Assembly (NCBI GenBank): GCA_963785065.1
Contig: CAWATX010000002.1
Coordinates: 1,860,001-1,924,000, forward strand
From: CAVSRC01 sp963785065
GTDB taxonomy: Bacteria; Pseudomonadota; Alphaproteobacteria; Rhizobiales; Kaistiaceae
Length of the DNA stretch: 64,000 bases
Direction: 5' to 3'
Shown: one piece after another, positions 35,265-43,982 of the stretch
Numbering within the stretch: position 1 is the first letter of the stretch
Layout of the letters: each line of letters begins with the position of its first letter
The notes under the pieces: generated by a model
The model's database searches: none
What the model was told of the DNA's origin: nothing
Seen by the model: the letters and a program-made list of their open reading frames with translations, nothing else
Made by a program: the position numbers and the translations under genes

Positions 35265-36278
35265 ATGGCAGCCTATGTTTTCGGAATGACACCGGACGGC
35301 GAGGAGATTCGCGAGGTTGCGATCGCCGCAGGAGAACTGAGCGTCCGCGTCATCACCCTCGGCGCCGTGATCCGCGACATGCGGCTGGCCGGCATCGACC
35401 ATCCGCTGGTGCTCGGCTTCGACCAGCTTGACGACTATCTCGAGCATTCGCCCTTTTTCGGCGCCGTCGTCGGCCGTTCGGCCAACCGCATCGGCCGCGG
35501 GCGTTTCTCGATCGACGGCCACCCCTATCAGGTGACGCTGAACGAGAAGGGCCGCACGCATTTGCATGGCGGGTTCCGCGGTTTCGGCAAGCGCGCCTGG
35601 CGGCTGCTCGATCACGCGGCCGACAGCGTTAAGCTCGGCCTCGACAGCCCGCACGGCGAGGAAGGCTATCCCGGCACGGTCGCGGTCGAACTCACCTACA
35701 CCGTCGAGGCGCCGGCGACGCTGCGCATGGACATACGGGCGACCACCGACGCGCCGACGCTGGTCAACCTCGCCCAGCACTCCTATTTCAACCTCGACAA
35801 TTCGCCGACCATCCTCGATCATCAGGTGCGCATCATCGCCGATGCCTATACGCCGACCGATGCCTACGACATCCCCACCGGCGAGATCGTTGCCGTCGCC
35901 GGCTCGGTCTTCGATTTCCGCGCCCAGCGCCCCATCCGCCAGATGCGCAGCGGCGAGCGGGTGGCCTTCGACAAGAACTTCGTCATCGATCGCGCCCGCG
36001 CGGAAACCCCGCGTCCGCATGCGCGGCTCCAGTCGCTCAAGAATGGCATCGCCCTCGACATCGCCTCGACCGAGCCCGGGCTGCAGTTCTACGACGGCTA
36101 CATGATGGTGGTTCCGGTCCCCGGCCTTGGGGGGCGCACCTATCTGGTCAACGGCGGCTGCTGCTTCGAGCCGCAGGTCTTCCCCGACGCGCCCAATCAC
36201 CCCGGTTTCCCGAGCTCGATCCTCAGACCCGGCGAGACCTATCACCAGGCGACGGTCTACGCCTTCTCGCGCGGCTAG
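35265..36278 (+). CDS. galM: aldose 1-epimerase (mutarotase)
   Basis: A 337-residue GalM-family protein that interconverts alpha and beta anomers of aldoses. The conserved blocks are GRSANRIGRGRF, THLHGGFRGFGKRAW, LVNLAQHSYFNLD (catalytic His) and the GLQFYDG region; the acidic catalytic residue is in the C-terminal part (FEPQVFPDAPNHPGFPS). The start is at 35265, after GGGGAGCGG; the upstream ATGs at 35229 and 35232 overlap the candidate operator region. A single gene, probably induced by a sugar. Confidence 0.9.
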   Translation: MAAYVFGMTPDGEEIREVAIAAGELSVRVITLGAVIRDMRLAGIDHPLVLGFDQLDDYLEHSPFFGAVVGRSANRIGRGRFSIDGHPYQVTLNEKGRTHLHGGFRGFGKRAWRLLDHAADSVKLGLDSPHGEEGYPGTVAVELTYTVEAPATLRMDIRATTDAPTLVNLAQHSYFNLDNSPTILDHQVRIIADAYTPTDAYDIPTGEIVAVAGSVFDFRAQRPIRQMRSGERVAFDKNFVIDRARAETPRPHARLQSLKNGIALDIASTEPGLQFYDGYMMVVPVPGLGGRTYLVNGGCCFEPQVFPDAPNHPGFPSSILRPGETYHQATVYAFSRG

Positions 36279-36343
36279 CCGCGCCTGCAACGCCAGCCTT
36301 TCCGCCTGCCGCCCGATCGGGCAGGATGGGGCCGGGGCCGTGC

Positions 36344-37291
36344 ATGAGGCAGGCGATGGCGAGGATGCGGTGGATCTTGCGGGCGGCGGTGGTCGCCCTG
36401 GCGCTTGCCGCGATGGCGACGGCGCCGGTGTGTGCCGGCTGGCGCGACGATCTCAAGGTCCTGCGTGTCGGCACGGTGGCGCCGCACGGTGCCGCCTACG
36501 ACATCGCCCGGCTGGAACCGTTCCGTGCCTATCTGCAGGATCGCCTCGGCCTGCCGGTCGAGATTGTCGCCACCGCCGACTATGACGCGCTCATCGACGC
36601 CCAGGCCTCGGCGCGGGTCCAGTACGCCATCCACAGCGCATCGAGCTATGCCACCGCCGCGGCGCTGTGCGCCTGCGTCGAGCCGATCGCCCTGCCCGCC
36701 GCCTTCGACGGCTCGCACGGCTTCCATTCGGTACTGGTCGCCCATGCCAGCAGCGCCATCGCGAGCCTAGACGAGGCCCGCGGCAAGCGCCTGGTGCTGA
36801 CCGGAACCGATTCGGTCGCCGGCCGCCTGGTGCCGCTTAAGGCGCTCGCCGATAAGGGCATCGACCCCAAGACCTATTTCGCCTCCGTCGGCACCGCCGC
36901 CAATCCGGAACAGGCCGTCACCATGCTGTTCACCGATGAAGCCGACCTTGCCTCCGGCTGGTCGAGCCTCGCCGGCGATGCCGCCTCCGGCTACAGCTTC
37001 GGCGTCTTCACCCGCATGGTGCGGGCAGGGGCGCTGTCGATGGACCACCTGAAGATCGTGTGGCAATCGCCGCTCATCCCCTTCGGGCCGCATGTCGTGC
37101 GCCGCGACCTGCCGGAGGAGGCGAAGAACCTGATCGCCTCCGCCCTCATGGCGATGGCCCAGGAGGCGCCCGCCGCGCTCGACGCGGTCGACGCCTCCAG
37201 CATCGGCGGCGGCGGCTTCGTCCCGGCAACCGCCGCTGACTATTCGGTGATCGACGGGCTGGTCGCCGCCGATACCATCGGCGGCGGCTGA
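36344..37291 (+). CDS. PhnD-like phosphate/phosphonate-type periplasmic binding protein
   Basis: A protein of about 315 residues with a signal peptide ending near PVCAG and a type II binding-protein fold: LRVGTVAPHGAAYDIARLEPFRAYL, then LVLTGTDSVAGRLVPLKAL and TMLFTDEADLASGW. This matches PhnD/TctC-like phosphonate or anion receptors. No permease or ATPase is near. The start could be 36326, 36344 or 36356; GAGGCAGG favours 36356, and all keep the signal peptide. It is convergent with the TadE-like genes. The ligand is not known. Confidence 0.75.
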   Translation: MRQAMARMRWILRAAVVALALAAMATAPVCAGWRDDLKVLRVGTVAPHGAAYDIARLEPFRAYLQDRLGLPVEIVATADYDALIDAQASARVQYAIHSASSYATAAALCACVEPIALPAAFDGSHGFHSVLVAHASSAIASLDEARGKRLVLTGTDSVAGRLVPLKALADKGIDPKTYFASVGTAANPEQAVTMLFTDEADLASGWSSLAGDAASGYSFGVFTRMVRAGALSMDHLKIVWQSPLIPFGPHVVRRDLPEEAKNLIASALMAMAQEAPAALDAVDASSIGGGGFVPATAADYSVIDGLVAADTIGGG

Positions 37292-37329
37292 GCGCGAAAG
37301 GGCGCCGGGCTGTCTGGCTGAAAAGGGGT

Positions 37330-37899
37330 CTAGCTTGCCGTGCGCTTGATGGAGTCGCTGAGGCGCGGCTTGAGGTAGTAGGTGCTGCTCAGGTCGAAGG
37401 ACCCGGTCAGCACATAGCCGATCGACGGCGTGTAGGGGTAGTGTGCCACCGCGAGGACCACATAGGAATCGGCCACCGCCACCGCCGCGGGCAGCGTCAC
37501 CGTCGAACCCTTGGCTGGCGCCGTCGCGTTGCGCGCGTCGCTCCACTGCACGGTCGCCTTGCCGTCCTTGTCGATATAGATCTCCGAAACCGTGATCTGC
37601 AGCGAGGTCACCGAATAGGGCGCCATCACCGACGACGAGGCGTCGAAGATGTTGGAGATGTCGGAATTGGTCAGCGACTTCGACTGGGTCACCAGGTCGG
37701 CCAGCGTGCTGGTGACATGCGACACCTTGCGGTTGATGCTGAGCGCTTCGCTGACCTGGATGCCGCCGATATAGAGTGCCAGCATCAGTGGCAGGATGAG
37801 CGCGAACTCGACTGCCGAGACACCCGAGCGGTCAACGACGAGCCTGACGAAGGGCAGGCGGCGGATCAGGCGGCGCCAGGGCGTCTCGTTTCTCACCAT
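37330..37899 (-). CDS. TadE/TadG-like minor pseudopilin
   Basis: A 189-residue protein with a short basic N-terminus and one hydrophobic helix (SGVSAVEFALILPLMLALYIGG) containing the G-x4-E-type prepilin motif of TadE-like pseudopilins, followed by a soluble domain. These proteins prime or stabilise Flp pili. Its start overlaps the end of the preceding TadE-like gene by seven bases. Probable operon with it and the secretin-domain gene. Confidence 0.87.
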   Translation of the reverse strand: MVRNETPWRRLIRRLPFVRLVVDRSGVSAVEFALILPLMLALYIGGIQVSEALSINRKVSHVTSTLADLVTQSKSLTNSDISNIFDASSSVMAPYSVTSLQITVSEIYIDKDGKATVQWSDARNATAPAKGSTVTLPAAVAVADSYVVLAVAHYPYTPSIGYVLTGSFDLSSTYYLKPRLSDSIKRTAS

Positions 37900-38456
37900 G
37901 AGAAGGGCTCGTTGCGGAAGGCCGCCGTGGCGACCAGCAGGTGGCTGCCATCCGGCATGTCGGCCAGATTGCTACCGAGCATGCCGACGATCACCGGCCA
38001 TTCGTAATAGGCGCGCACCACCACGATGTCGCCGCCATGGCCGGTATTGTAGTTCTCGGTCACGTCGAGGTTGCCGTTGCTGTCGACCGGGGTGCCGAGG
38101 TCGATCGAATCGAAGTTGGTATATTTGCTCACGTCGACCTTGAGGCCGCCCGAGCAGTCGAGCAGCCCCACCATCTTGCTGCAGATGACACTCTTGAAGG
38201 CGGAGGCGCTCATGCCCTGTTCCTGCGCCTGTCCGGTGCGGATCAGGCGCGCGGCGCTCGAAACGGCGGTGTCGAGCGTCTGGTCGGCGAAGAACAGCAG
38301 CGCCGTCTCGATGATGGCGAACATGAGCGCGAAGAAGGGCAGTGCGACCAGGGCGAACTCGACCACGGTGGCGCCGTCCTGGTCGTCGCGAAAGCGCCCG
38401 AGCCCGCGGGTTCCCCGCCGGGCTAATGCGATCGTTCTTGCGAAGAGTGATGCCAT
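37893..38456 (-). CDS. TadE/TadG-like minor pseudopilin
   Basis: A 187-residue pseudopilin with the membrane segment DGATVVEFALVALPFFALMF, the prepilin motif ending at Glu, and a soluble domain with two cysteines in close reach (ICSKMVGLLDCSGG) that may form a disulfide. The start is placed at the ATG 38456; a GTG 11 codons upstream is possible. It overlaps the next TadE-like gene. Confidence 0.87.
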   Translation of the reverse strand: MASLFARTIALARRGTRGLGRFRDDQDGATVVEFALVALPFFALMFAIIETALLFFADQTLDTAVSSAARLIRTGQAQEQGMSASAFKSVICSKMVGLLDCSGGLKVDVSKYTNFDSIDLGTPVDSNGNLDVTENYNTGHGGDIVVVRAYYEWPVIVGMLGSNLADMPDGSHLLVATAAFRNEPFSW

Positions 38457-38615
38457 GAACAAGCGACCCCGCCGGAGCGGACGGTGCACAAGGGGCCTGC
38501 GTCCTTGAGGCAGACTTGTAGCCGGTAACGATTGAGAAACGGTTGCGGGCCTTGCAGAAAAACTGAGAAGCTGCAGCAGGCTTTCGTTAACCGTTCGCGC
38601 CGGAGGCTGCCGGCG

Positions 38616-39095
38616 CTAGTCCTTCGCCGCGGAGTTGGCCAGCGTGCGCACCGCCTGAATCTGCGCATTGGCCGATTCGAACACGTTCGGCGTGTCGCCG
38701 AGCGACAGGATCGGCGAGCATTCCGGCGTGCATGACAGCGTCTGGCGGGAATCGCGCCGGTAGACCGTCACCACCTTGTCGTTGGACGGCTCCACCGTGA
38801 TCACGTTGTCGGCGATCGATTGGCCCTGCTTGTCGAGCACGATCAGATTGGTGGTGCCGTAGCTGCGTCCGGTGATGATCAGCGTCTGGCTGTCCTGGAT
38901 GGTCGCGTCGGCGATCGCCGGATTGCCGATGATGACCACGTCTGCCGGCTGCGAGATGTGCAACACCTTGGCGCGGTCGACGATGACCGAAATCGGCTCA
39001 GCGGCTGCAGCGGTGGCCGCAAGGCTCGCCAGTCCGGCGAAGGTCAGAGCGGCAATTCGCGTGATTGGCGCTGCTGTGAAGGGGAACGCAAGCAT
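38616..39095 (-). CDS. stand-alone secretin N-terminal (CpaC-N) domain protein
   Basis: A 159-residue secreted protein: signal peptide ending ATAAAAE, then the pilus-assembly N domain (VLHISQPADVVIIGNPAIAD, LIITGRSYGTTNLIVLD) that closely parallels the N domain of CpaC encoded at 41.7 kb (DILVSNPAIADAVI, IYITGVAVGQSNVIVFD). A short C-terminal tail has two cysteines (SCTPECSP). It has no secretin pore, so it probably binds CpaC or another Tad part in the periplasm. First gene of a minus-strand unit with the two TadE-like genes. Confidence 0.85.
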   Translation of the reverse strand: MLAFPFTAAPITRIAALTFAGLASLAATAAAAEPISVIVDRAKVLHISQPADVVIIGNPAIADATIQDSQTLIITGRSYGTTNLIVLDKQGQSIADNVITVEPSNDKVVTVYRRDSRQTLSCTPECSPILSLGDTPNVFESANAQIQAVRTLANSAAKD

Positions 39096-39142
39096 GGGAC
39101 CTCCGCGGGAAACGCGCTTCAGCCAACCTACGTCCTATATGG

Positions 39143-39157
39143 TGAACGAAGGTTTAA
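39143..39157 (-). promoter_or_regulatory. CtrA-like site (TTAA-N7-TTCA)
   Basis: On the minus strand TTAA-ACCTTCG-TTCA starts 62 bases before the secretin-domain gene. It matches the CtrA consensus TTAA-N7-TTAA with one change. A similar site sits at almost the same distance before tadD (50741-50755). Function is inferred from the alphaproteobacterial pattern. Confidence 0.35.
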
Positions 39158-39481
39158 GGCTGGCCCCCAGTGCCGAGGAGACCATGATCCGCCGTCGGGC
39201 AGGGCCGCAAACGCTTTCTGCGTCGATGGTGAACGGTTCGCTATCAAAAAACGCGTAAGAACTTGTAAACCACAAGGTCCCCGGGGAATTTTCGGCGAAA
39301 AGCAAGCAATTGTTCCCATAAACCAAATCTTATGCTTACCTATTAGTTATAAAACCCCGTTATAAGCCACGTGATTATTAACTCGCTTGCAGGGTTTCGG
39401 TTCTACATTGCGGACCTGGCCACGCCGCCGGCCAATGCCGGGCTGAGCCGACACAAAGAAACCCGGAGTGAGGAGTCCCTC
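39158..39481 (+). promoter_or_regulatory. AT-rich promoter and leader region of the flp pilin gene
   Basis: The gap between the divergent secretin-domain gene and flp is 386 bases and holds no gene. Its middle (about 39295-39385) is far richer in A and T than the rest of the window and contains the direct repeat GTTATAA at 39346-39352 and 39359-39365, which may include the -10 region or a regulator site. A leader of about 100 bases would follow. A 37-codon in-frame extension of flp from a GTG at 39371 is not considered real. Confidence 0.5.
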
Positions 39482-39652
39482 ATGAACACGTTGATTTCCC
39501 GTTTCGCCAAGGATGAGTCCGGCGCGACCGCCATCGAGTATGGCCTTATTGCCACCCTGATCGGCGTTGCCATCATCGCCGGCGCCACCACCCTCGGCAC
39601 CAAGCTGAACACGACGTTCACCACGATCGCCGGCAAGCTCACCGCACAGTGA
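39482..39652 (+). CDS. flp: Flp-type pilin (first copy)
   Basis: A 56-residue class IVb pilin. The prepilin site is DESGATAIEYGLIA, cleaved after the glycine by the CpaA peptidase; the hydrophobic helix GLIATLIGVAIIAGATTLG forms the pilus core. It is the major subunit of the adhesive Flp pilus. GTGAGGAG precedes the ATG. It leads the plus-strand pilus genes and would be strongly expressed. Confidence 0.95.
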   Translation: MNTLISRFAKDESGATAIEYGLIATLIGVAIIAGATTLGTKLNTTFTTIAGKLTAQ

Positions 39653-39778
39653 GCCCGCTGGGCTCGCGCTGCGACGTCGTGCGAGCTACACGAACACGCG
39701 CGGCCCCAGGGCCGCGCGTCAATCCCCGAGGCCGAAGAGCGCCGCTGGCGCGGCCCGGGACCTTCGGACGGTGACACC

Positions 39779-39943
39779 ATGCGGGTCGCGCTTGCGCGCT
39801 TTCTTCATGACTGCTCGGGTGCCACGGCTCTCGAATATGCCCTCATCGGCTCGCTCATCAGCGTCGCCATGGCGCTCGCGGCAGCCTCCGTCGGCAGCGG
39901 GCTCAACGGCCTGATCAGTGCCATCTCACCGCATTTCGATTAG
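39779..39943 (+). CDS. second Flp-type pilin
   Basis: A 54-residue pilin-like protein beginning MRVALARFLHDCSGATALEY. The site SGATALEYALIG is a full Flp prepilin motif with the G/A cleavage point and Glu-Tyr. The helix continues LISVAMALAAASVG. It differs from the first pilin in its N-terminus and in the residues after the motif, and has no FTTIAGKL tail. It lies 126 bases after flp in the same direction. It may be a minor or alternative pilin. Confidence 0.85.
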   Translation: MRVALARFLHDCSGATALEYALIGSLISVAMALAAASVGSGLNGLISAISPHFD

Positions 39944-40060
39944 CGCTGGGCGTCGCGGCGTCGCTGCCGCGCCGGATTCGGTGGCATTTGAGCGGCCCGC
40001 TAAAGCCCCTCTTAATCATCGACCTCTAATTTCCTGGTGAGAATTGAAGCGGAGACGGCA

Positions 40061-40573
40061 ATGGCCGCAATTGTCCAGCACATCCTGTTTGCTGTGTTCC
40101 CCCTGGCCATGGCCTATGCCGCCATCTCCGATCTCATGACCATGACCATCTCCAACCGCCTGACGCTCGCTTTGGCGGCGTCGTTCGTGGTGCTGTCGCC
40201 GTTCACCGGCATGGACATCAACACCTTCGGACTTCATTGGGCGGCGGGCGGCGCGGTGCTGGCGGTTGCCTTCGCCTGCTTTGCCTTCGGATGGATCGGC
40301 GGCGGCGACGCCAAGCTCGCCTCCGCCACGGCGCTGTGGCTGGGCTGGAACAGCACCATCGAGTTCATTGCCATCGCCTCGATCTTCGGCGGTGCTCTCA
40401 CACTGCTTGTGCTTACTTTCCGGTGGTCGGTCCTGCCTGCCTTCATCATTCGCCAGCCCTGGATTCAGCGGCTGCACGATGAGAGGGCGGGTGTGCCATA
40501 TGGGGTCGCGCTGGCCGCCGCCGGTCTCGTCACGTATCCGCATACGGTGTGGATGCACATGGCGATCGGCTGA
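40061..40573 (+). CDS. cpaA: prepilin peptidase (A24 family)
   Basis: A 170-residue membrane aspartic protease. The two catalytic aspartates are Asp24 in YAAISDLMTMTISNR and Asp83 in WIGGGDAKLASA, in the GxGD form. It lacks the N-terminal methylase domain of PilD, as Tad peptidases do. It matures the two Flp pilins just upstream and the TadE-like proteins. The ATG at 40061 follows GGAGAC. Confidence 0.93.
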   Translation: MAAIVQHILFAVFPLAMAYAAISDLMTMTISNRLTLALAASFVVLSPFTGMDINTFGLHWAAGGAVLAVAFACFAFGWIGGGDAKLASATALWLGWNSTIEFIAIASIFGGALTLLVLTFRWSVLPAFIIRQPWIQRLHDERAGVPYGVALAAAGLVTYPHTVWMHMAIG

Positions 40574-40782
40574 GGCTGGCGCTCGCCCCGGCCGTGTCCT
40601 CACGCGCCGGTCCGCAGGGTCCTCCTAGCCGAGCTTAACCCCCAGCGCGATCCCATGGGACCGCCGAGCTCGCAAGCTTTCGTTAATCAAGAATCCACAC
40701 CCCTGATTAACCATAAGTACACGATTGCTGCGCGACACTGGCGGGCAATCGGTCGGGATCGGCCTTCTAAGGGTTGCGTGAT

Positions 40783-41634
40783 ATGAAGCTCTCCCGTGTA
40801 GCAGTTCTAGGTATCGCAGCCGCCGCTGGCCTGATCGCCATGGTGCTTGCGCTCAACCTGACCGCCCCTGCGCCCGCCCCGGCACCCACCCCGACGCAGC
40901 AACAGGCCGACATCAATACTCAGAAGGTGCTCGTGGCCACCCAGGACGTGGCCATGGGCAAGACCATCGCCAGCGGCGACGTCGCCTGGCGCGATTGGCC
41001 AAAGGACAGCATCTCCTCCCAATTCATCACCGGCGGCACGCAGAAATCCGAGTCTGAGGTCGTCGGCGCCATCGCCCGCGCCGGCTTCTATGCCGGCGAG
41101 CCGATCAGCGACGCCAAGCTGATCCGCTCCGACCGCGGCTTCATGTCGGCCATCCTGCCGGAAGGCAAGCGCGCCGTCGCCATCAGGATCGCGGCCGACA
41201 CCAGCGCCGGCGGCTTCATCCTGCCCAACGACCACGTCGACGTCATCATGACACGGCGGGTCGACCAGGGTTCGTCAGGCGGCAACGGTCCGCAGTTCAT
41301 GACCGAGACCATCCTCAACAATGTGCGCGTGCTGGCCATCGACCAGACGGTCGAGAAGGCCCCCGCCAAGGACGGCAGCAACAACAACGGCACCGACACC
41401 GTCGTCGGCCAGACCGCCACGCTCGAGCTGACGCCGCAGCAGGCGCAGATCATCACCGTCGCCCAGCAGATGAGCGACCGGCTGAACCTCGCTTTGCGCA
41501 GTGTTTCCGATTCGGCGTCGAAGCCATCCGACGCCGCCAATGACGCCGTGCATCTGATCGGCGGCCCCAACGGTGAAGGTACCGTGACGCTGGTCAGGGA
41601 CGGCATCGCCAAACAGGTGACGGGCATTCGTTAG
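40783..41634 (+). CDS. cpaB: Flp pilus assembly protein CpaB
   Basis: A 283-residue protein anchored by an N-terminal hydrophobic segment (AVLGIAAAAGLIAMVLALNL), then a proline-rich stretch (TAPAPAPAPTPTQ) and an SAF domain (VLVATQDVAMGKTIASGDV, FYAGEPISDAKLI). CpaB is a periplasmic part of the pilus machine that contacts the secretin. The ATG at 40783 follows AAGGG. A 209-base gap from cpaA contains several TTAA half-sites and probably a promoter. Confidence 0.93.
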   Translation: MKLSRVAVLGIAAAAGLIAMVLALNLTAPAPAPAPTPTQQQADINTQKVLVATQDVAMGKTIASGDVAWRDWPKDSISSQFITGGTQKSESEVVGAIARAGFYAGEPISDAKLIRSDRGFMSAILPEGKRAVAIRIAADTSAGGFILPNDHVDVIMTRRVDQGSSGGNGPQFMTETILNNVRVLAIDQTVEKAPAKDGSNNNGTDTVVGQTATLELTPQQAQIITVAQQMSDRLNLALRSVSDSASKPSDAANDAVHLIGGPNGEGTVTLVRDGIAKQVTGIR

Positions 41635-41673
41635 TCGATGGCAAGCGCGAGCCACAATCAGGGAACTGCGAAG

Positions 41674-43212
41674 ATGGTGCAAGCAATCCTCCGTCGGGTC
41701 GCGCTGGCCGCGCTGGCGCTTTTCGCCGTCGCCGTGGCCCCTGTCTGGCTCTCGCCTGCGCATGCGCAGACCGCGATCGTCAACGGTGCCCTGCAGGGCG
41801 CCGTCAAGGTCGGCCTCAACAAGTCGGTCATCGTCAACCTGCCTCGCGACGCCCGCGACATCCTGGTCTCCAACCCCGCCATCGCCGACGCCGTCATCCG
41901 CACCTCGCGCCGCATCTACATCACCGGCGTCGCCGTCGGTCAGTCCAACGTCATTGTCTTCGACCGCGCCGGCGAGAAGGTCGCCGACCTCGACCTTGAG
42001 GTTGAGCGCGATACCGCCGGACTGTCGGAGATGCTGCGTCGCCTGATCCCCAATTCCGACATCAAGGTGGAGATCATCAGCGACAACATCGTGCTCTCCG
42101 GTACCGTGCGCAACGCCGCCGATGCCCGGCGGGCGCAGGACATCGCCAACATCTTCGCCAATGGCGGCGCCAGCACCGGCGGCGGTGGCTCGCAGTCCTC
42201 GTCCTCCTCATCCTCGTCCGGCGGCTCCCCCGCCTCCGCCGGCGGCATCAATGTCAGCCTGACGACATCCTCTGCCGGCAGCAGCGCCCCGACCTCGCAG
42301 GTGATCAACCTGCTCACCATCGAGGGGGAGGACCAGGTTCACCTCAAGGTCACCGTCGCCGAGGTCGAGCGCAACATCGCCAAGCAGCTCGGCATCGAGA
42401 TGAGCGGCGACATCAATGTCGGCCATTTCTCGACCTGCGCGATCACCGGCACGTGCAGCTCCACCGGCAATCCCTGGGGCATCAACGGCAAGTCGCTGTC
42501 CGACAACTCGCTCACCGTCGGCTACAGCGACGGCGTCAGCAGCCTGTCGGCGACGCTGAAGGCGCTCGAGCAGACCGGCATGATCCGCACCCTGGCCGAG
42601 CCGACGCTCACCGCCATCTCGGGCGAGACGGCCTCCTTCCTCGCCGGCGGCGAGTTTCCGGTTCCCACCGGCAAGGACGCCTCCGGCAACGTCACCGTCG
42701 AGTTCAAGCCTTTCGGCGTTGCTCTCGGCTTCACCCCGGTCGTCCTCTCCGAGGGCCGCATCAGCCTGCGCGTCAAGACCGAGGTGTCGGAGCTGACCTC
42801 CGACGGCTCCTTCACCCTCAACAACCTGACCATCCCCGGCCTCAAGGTGCGCCGCGCCGAGAGCACGCTCGAGCTTCCCTCCGGCGGCTCGCTGGTCATG
42901 GGCGGCATGCTGCAGGACAACGTCCGCCAGTCGGTCGCCAAGTTCCCAGGCCTCGGCGACCTGCCGATCCTCGGCCCGCTCTTCCGCAGTCGCGATTTTC
43001 AGCGCAACGAGACCGAGCTGGTGATCATCATCACGCCCTATCTGGTCAAGCCCGTGGCGCGCTCGGCGCTGGCCACGCCCGGCGACGGCTACAGCACTTC
43101 CAGCGACGCGCAGTCGAACCTGCTCGGCGACATCAACCGGGTCTACGGCGCAAAGGGCGCCAAGGCGCCGGCCGGGACCTATCAGGGCAACTACGGTTTC
43201 ATCATCGAATGA
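41674..43212 (+). CDS. cpaC: Flp pilus secretin CpaC/RcpA
   Basis: A 512-residue outer-membrane secretin. Signal peptide ending SPAHA, an N domain with VSNPAIADAVIRTSRRIYITG, a BON domain, a Ser/Gly linker (about 150-180) and the secretin core (LAEPTLTAISGETASFLAGG, VPTGKD, LPSGGSLVMGGM, DLPILGPLFRS, ELVIIITPYLV). It forms the ring through which the pilus passes. The start at 41674 gives a clean signal peptide and has AGGGAAC upstream; an ATG at 41638 would add 12 residues. Confidence 0.94.
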   Translation: MVQAILRRVALAALALFAVAVAPVWLSPAHAQTAIVNGALQGAVKVGLNKSVIVNLPRDARDILVSNPAIADAVIRTSRRIYITGVAVGQSNVIVFDRAGEKVADLDLEVERDTAGLSEMLRRLIPNSDIKVEIISDNIVLSGTVRNAADARRAQDIANIFANGGASTGGGGSQSSSSSSSSGGSPASAGGINVSLTTSSAGSSAPTSQVINLLTIEGEDQVHLKVTVAEVERNIAKQLGIEMSGDINVGHFSTCAITGTCSSTGNPWGINGKSLSDNSLTVGYSDGVSSLSATLKALEQTGMIRTLAEPTLTAISGETASFLAGGEFPVPTGKDASGNVTVEFKPFGVALGFTPVVLSEGRISLRVKTEVSELTSDGSFTLNNLTIPGLKVRRAESTLELPSGGSLVMGGMLQDNVRQSVAKFPGLGDLPILGPLFRSRDFQRNETELVIIITPYLVKPVARSALATPGDGYSTSSDAQSNLLGDINRVYGAKGAKAPAGTYQGNYGFIIE

Positions 43213-43244
43213 GCGCCAGCAGGCAGCAACGGAGCGCCACCCAA

Positions 43245-43982
43245 ATGACCACCGCCACACTCCACCGTCGCCGGGCGCCGTTCACCGCGCCGGCTCTGGT
43301 TCTCGCCGGTGGCCTCATCGCCGCGCTCGCCGGCTGCACCTCGTCCTCGACCGACAAGACGCTCGTCACCGGCGGCATTCCCGACGACTACCGCCACAAC
43401 CACCCGATCGCGGTGGAGGAGATGCTGGAGACCATGGACGTGCCGGTCGGCCAGGACAGCGCCCGGCTGCCCAAGGCGGTCGCCGCCACGGTTGCCGGCT
43501 TCGGCAAGTCGTTTGCCGACAGCGGCGCCTCGCTCATCGCCGTCGTGGCGCCCTCCGGCTCGCCCAATCAGGTTGCCGCCGCCGGCATCGCCGTCCAGGT
43601 CGAGCAGGTGCTGCGCAACGCCGGCGTCAGCTCGCGTTCCATCGAATACCGCGTCTATCGCGCCGGTCCGGAGGAGCGCAACGCGCCCGTCCGCCTCGCC
43701 TACAACCGCGTCGCCGCCCACACCGCCCCCTGCGGCCCGTGGCCCGATCAGGTCGCCGATACCGGACAGAACCGGCACTACGCCGCCTTTGGCTGCGCCA
43801 CCCAGCAGAACCTCGCCGCCATGGTGGCGAGCCCGCTTGACCTCATCTATCCGCGCGGCCTCACGCCGGCCGACGCCCAGCGCCGCGCCACCGTGCTCGA
43901 GCACTACCGCAAGGGCGAGGCGTTCGGCTCCGACCATTCGCAGGAGACCGGCGGCACCGTTGCATCGGGAATTGGCCAATGA
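43245..43982 (+). CDS. cpaD: Flp pilus lipoprotein CpaD
   Basis: A 245-residue lipoprotein: signal peptide with lipobox IAALAGC (Cys at about 29), then a CpaD domain (DDYRHNHPIAVEE, FGCATQQNLAAMVASPLDL). It helps the secretin reach or stay in the outer membrane. The ATG at 43245 follows GGAG; an ATG at 43209 overlapping the cpaC stop is the alternative. Its stop overlaps cpaE (ATGA). Confidence 0.92.
   Translation: MTTATLHRRRAPFTAPALVLAGGLIAALAGCTSSSTDKTLVTGGIPDDYRHNHPIAVEEMLETMDVPVGQDSARLPKAVAATVAGFGKSFADSGASLIAVVAPSGSPNQVAAAGIAVQVEQVLRNAGVSSRSIEYRVYRAGPEERNAPVRLAYNRVAAHTAPCGPWPDQVADTGQNRHYAAFGCATQQNLAAMVASPLDLIYPRGLTPADAQRRATVLEHYRKGEAFGSDHSQETGGTVASGIGQ

Noticed and set aside
39371..39481. 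37-codon N-terminal extension of flp
   Set aside because: Flp prepilins have short leaders; the ATG at 39482 has a good ribosome site and the extension lies in leader DNA.
42453..43244. N-terminal 264-codon extension of cpaD
   Set aside because: It is cpaC read in the wrong phase. CpaD has its own ATG, signal peptide and lipobox at 43245.
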